From Azoarcus sp. CIB (GTDB lineage: Bacteria > Pseudomonadota > Gammaproteobacteria > Burkholderiales > Rhodocyclaceae): a DNA stretch of 64,000 nucleotides. The translations under genes and the position numbers were made by a program. Under the pieces are notes generated by a model. The model was not told the origin of the DNA, made no database searches, and worked only from the letters and a program-made list of their open reading frames with translations. The stretch lies in NCBI RefSeq assembly GCF_001190925.1, contig NZ_CP011072.1, positions 3,224,001 through 3,288,000 on the forward strand, read 5' to 3'. Positions 62,967 to 64,000 of this stretch are shown piece by piece (positions within the stretch are counted from its first letter, which is position 1; each line of letters begins with the position of its first letter).

Positions 62967-63185
62967 ATGAAAGCGGATATCCACCCGAATTACAAAGCCG
63001 TCCAGGTCACCTGCTCCTGCGGCAATGCCTTCGAAACCCGTTCGACGCTGGGCAAGCCCGTGCTGCACGTCGAAGTGTGCTCTGCCTGCCACCCCTTCTA
63101 CACCGGCAAGCAGAAGATCGTCGACACCGCCGGTCGCGTCGAGCGTTTCCGCCAGAAATACGGCAGCGTTCAGCGCCTTGGCTGA
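62967..63185 (+). CDS. rpmE: 50S ribosomal protein L31 (zinc-binding form)
   Basis: 72 residues, [20 protein letters not shown]. The four zinc ligands C16, C18, C38 and C41 are all present, so this is the C+ form used under zinc sufficiency rather than the cysteine-free YkgM form. AAGGAAT precedes the ATG. A strong terminator follows after 21 bp, making it a one-gene unit. Confidence 0.98.
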   Translation: MKADIHPNYKAVQVTCSCGNAFETRSTLGKPVLHVEVCSACHPFYTGKQKIVDTAGRVERFRQKYGSVQRLG

Positions 63186-63206
63186 ACCCCGGCTTCCGGT
63201 CACGGC

Positions 63207-63234
63207 AAAAAAGGCAGCTTCGGCTGCCTTTTTT
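63207..63234 (+). terminator. Intrinsic terminator of rpmE
   Basis: Perfect stem AAAAAAGGCAGC / GCTGCCTTTTTT around a TTCG tetraloop. Six T follow the GC stem, and the A-run makes it work in both directions. Confidence 0.95.
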
Positions 63235-63313
63235 GTTCCTCGAAACACGGCGCGGCTGCCCGCTCCGGCTAGAATTCCGCACCCGACGTTCGGACGCCTC
63301 CGCACAATGACGG

Positions 63314-64000
63314 ATGGCGCAACATGACATGACTGGAGAATCCTTCCGGACCTCAACGATCCGGCGGCATCTGTACGGTGCGACCGGCCTTGCGCTGCTC
63401 ATCGCCCTGTACCTGCTCACCGGACTGACCGGCCACGACCCTTGGCGCGGCGACGACGCGCGCCATTTTGGCCCGATCCTGGAAATGCTGCAGGGGAACC
63501 ACCTGCTGTTCCCTGCGATCGCCGGTCAGCCCGAAACGGATTTTCCGCCGCTCTACTACTGGACCGGCGCGGCGTTCGCGCGCCTGCTCGCCCCGCTCCT
63601 GCCCCTGCACGACGGGGCCCGGCTCGCGACGACGCTGTTCACGGCCCTGGCGATCTTCTGGATCGCGCGCGCGGCGACCCGTCTCTACGGCCGCGAGACA
63701 CGCACCCCCGCGGCCCTGCTGACCCTCGGCACGCTGGGCCTGGTGCTGCACGCGCATGAAACGCAGCCGATGATCGCGCTGATGGCGATGCAGGCGCTCG
63801 CGCTGGCGGGCCTCTCGCACATACCGACGCGCCCGGTGCTCGGCGGCGTCCAGGCCGGTCTGGGTGCCGCCCTCGCCTTCCTCGCGGGCGGCCTGCCGGG
63901 CATCCTGCTCACGCTGCCGCTCTTCCTCGTCGTCATCGCCTGCAGCCCCGAATGCCGCAACCCGCGCGCCAGCAGCGGGCTGATCATCGGCCTGAGCCTC
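63314..64000 (+). CDS. ArnT-like/GT39 family membrane glycosyltransferase (partial)
   Basis: N-terminal part of a polytopic membrane protein cut by the right edge, about 229 residues present. Starts are possible at 63314 (MAQHDMTGES) or 63329 (MTGESFRTST). After a first helix (GLALLIALYLLTGLTG) comes the loop HDPWRGDDARHFGPILEM, whose acidic pair is typical of the ArnT/PMT catalytic loop, then DFPPLYYWTGAAFARLLAPL, also characteristic. Several further helices follow. Such enzymes move a sugar from a lipid carrier onto lipid A or proteins; the acceptor here is unknown. Confidence 0.82.
   Translation, partial: MAQHDMTGESFRTSTIRRHLYGATGLALLIALYLLTGLTGHDPWRGDDARHFGPILEMLQGNHLLFPAIAGQPETDFPPLYYWTGAAFARLLAPLLPLHDGARLATTLFTALAIFWIARAATRLYGRETRTPAALLTLGTLGLVLHAHETQPMIALMAMQALALAGLSHIPTRPVLGGVQAGLGAALAFLAGGLPGILLTLPLFLVVIACSPECRNPRASSGLIIGLSL

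Overview
The window is a high-GC, gene-dense chromosomal segment from a betaproteobacterium, most likely a Rhodocyclales member of the Azoarcus/Aromatoleum/Thauera group. This is inferred from the gene order tig-clpP-clpX-lon-hupB-tRNA-Val, the alaA-hom-thrC operon, acnB back to back with acnA, and an acyl-CoA catabolic cluster typical of aromatic and dicarboxylic acid degraders. I see no insertion sequence, integrase, phage gene, CRISPR array or rRNA. The only RNA gene I recognise is one tRNA-Val(UAC). Long ORFs antisense to real genes are shadows caused by GC-rich third codon positions.

Layout. 1-6276: a tripartite RND multidrug pump (outer-membrane factor cut by the left edge, pump, lipoprotein adaptor) divergent from a TetR repressor, with a near-ideal operator between them. 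6293-8027: peptide deformylase, an orphan 56-residue acidic protein and AlkB. 8195-11869: a one-chain pyruvate:ferredoxin/flavodoxin oxidoreductase (nifJ type). 11855-18231 (minus): trigger factor, ClpP, ClpX, Lon, HU and tRNA-Val, a protein-quality-control block. 18502-23288: the PrkA kinase - YeaH - SpoVR stress module. 23510-28251: NAD(P)HX repair enzyme, an HD-GYP-type protein, an EamA exporter and NadC. 28291-32527 (minus): alaA-hom-thrC. 32693-38338: Mth938-like protein, Bcp peroxiredoxin, PIN-PhoH ATPase, then a three-gene ATGA-coupled set (cNMP/CBS/DUF294 nucleotidyltransferase, a DnaQ-fold protein that has lost two metal ligands, and an NlpC/P60 peptidase).

38510-48591 looks like one catabolic unit: EtfBA, an AAHS-type transporter, an acyl-CoA dehydrogenase and an IclR regulator on the minus strand, and divergently an enoyl-CoA hydratase, a PaaH-like 3-hydroxyacyl-CoA dehydrogenase, a PcaF/PaaJ-like thiolase and a class III CoA-transferase. 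Together they supply uptake, CoA activation and a full beta-oxidation turn. The best guess is a C6-type dicarboxylate such as adipate. The IclR/hydratase intergenic region carries an IclR-like palindrome and a 19-bp direct repeat.

48703-64000: an MFS transporter, divergent acnB and acnA with a palindrome next to a perfect -10 box, a YchJ-like protein, a small membrane protein beside a two-RCK potassium channel, an S4 RNA-binding protein, an Ap4A phosphorylase, a tightly packed minus-strand operon (dusC, TrmB-like methyltransferase, SEC-C protein, two paralogous CxxCxxCC proteins), rpmE with promoter and terminator, and the start of an ArnT-like glycosyltransferase cut by the right edge.

Most gene ends carry GC-rich hairpins without a U-tract. 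Canonical hairpin-plus-U terminators are seen after nifJ/tRNA-Val, the AAHS transporter, the second MFS gene/acnB, and rpmE.
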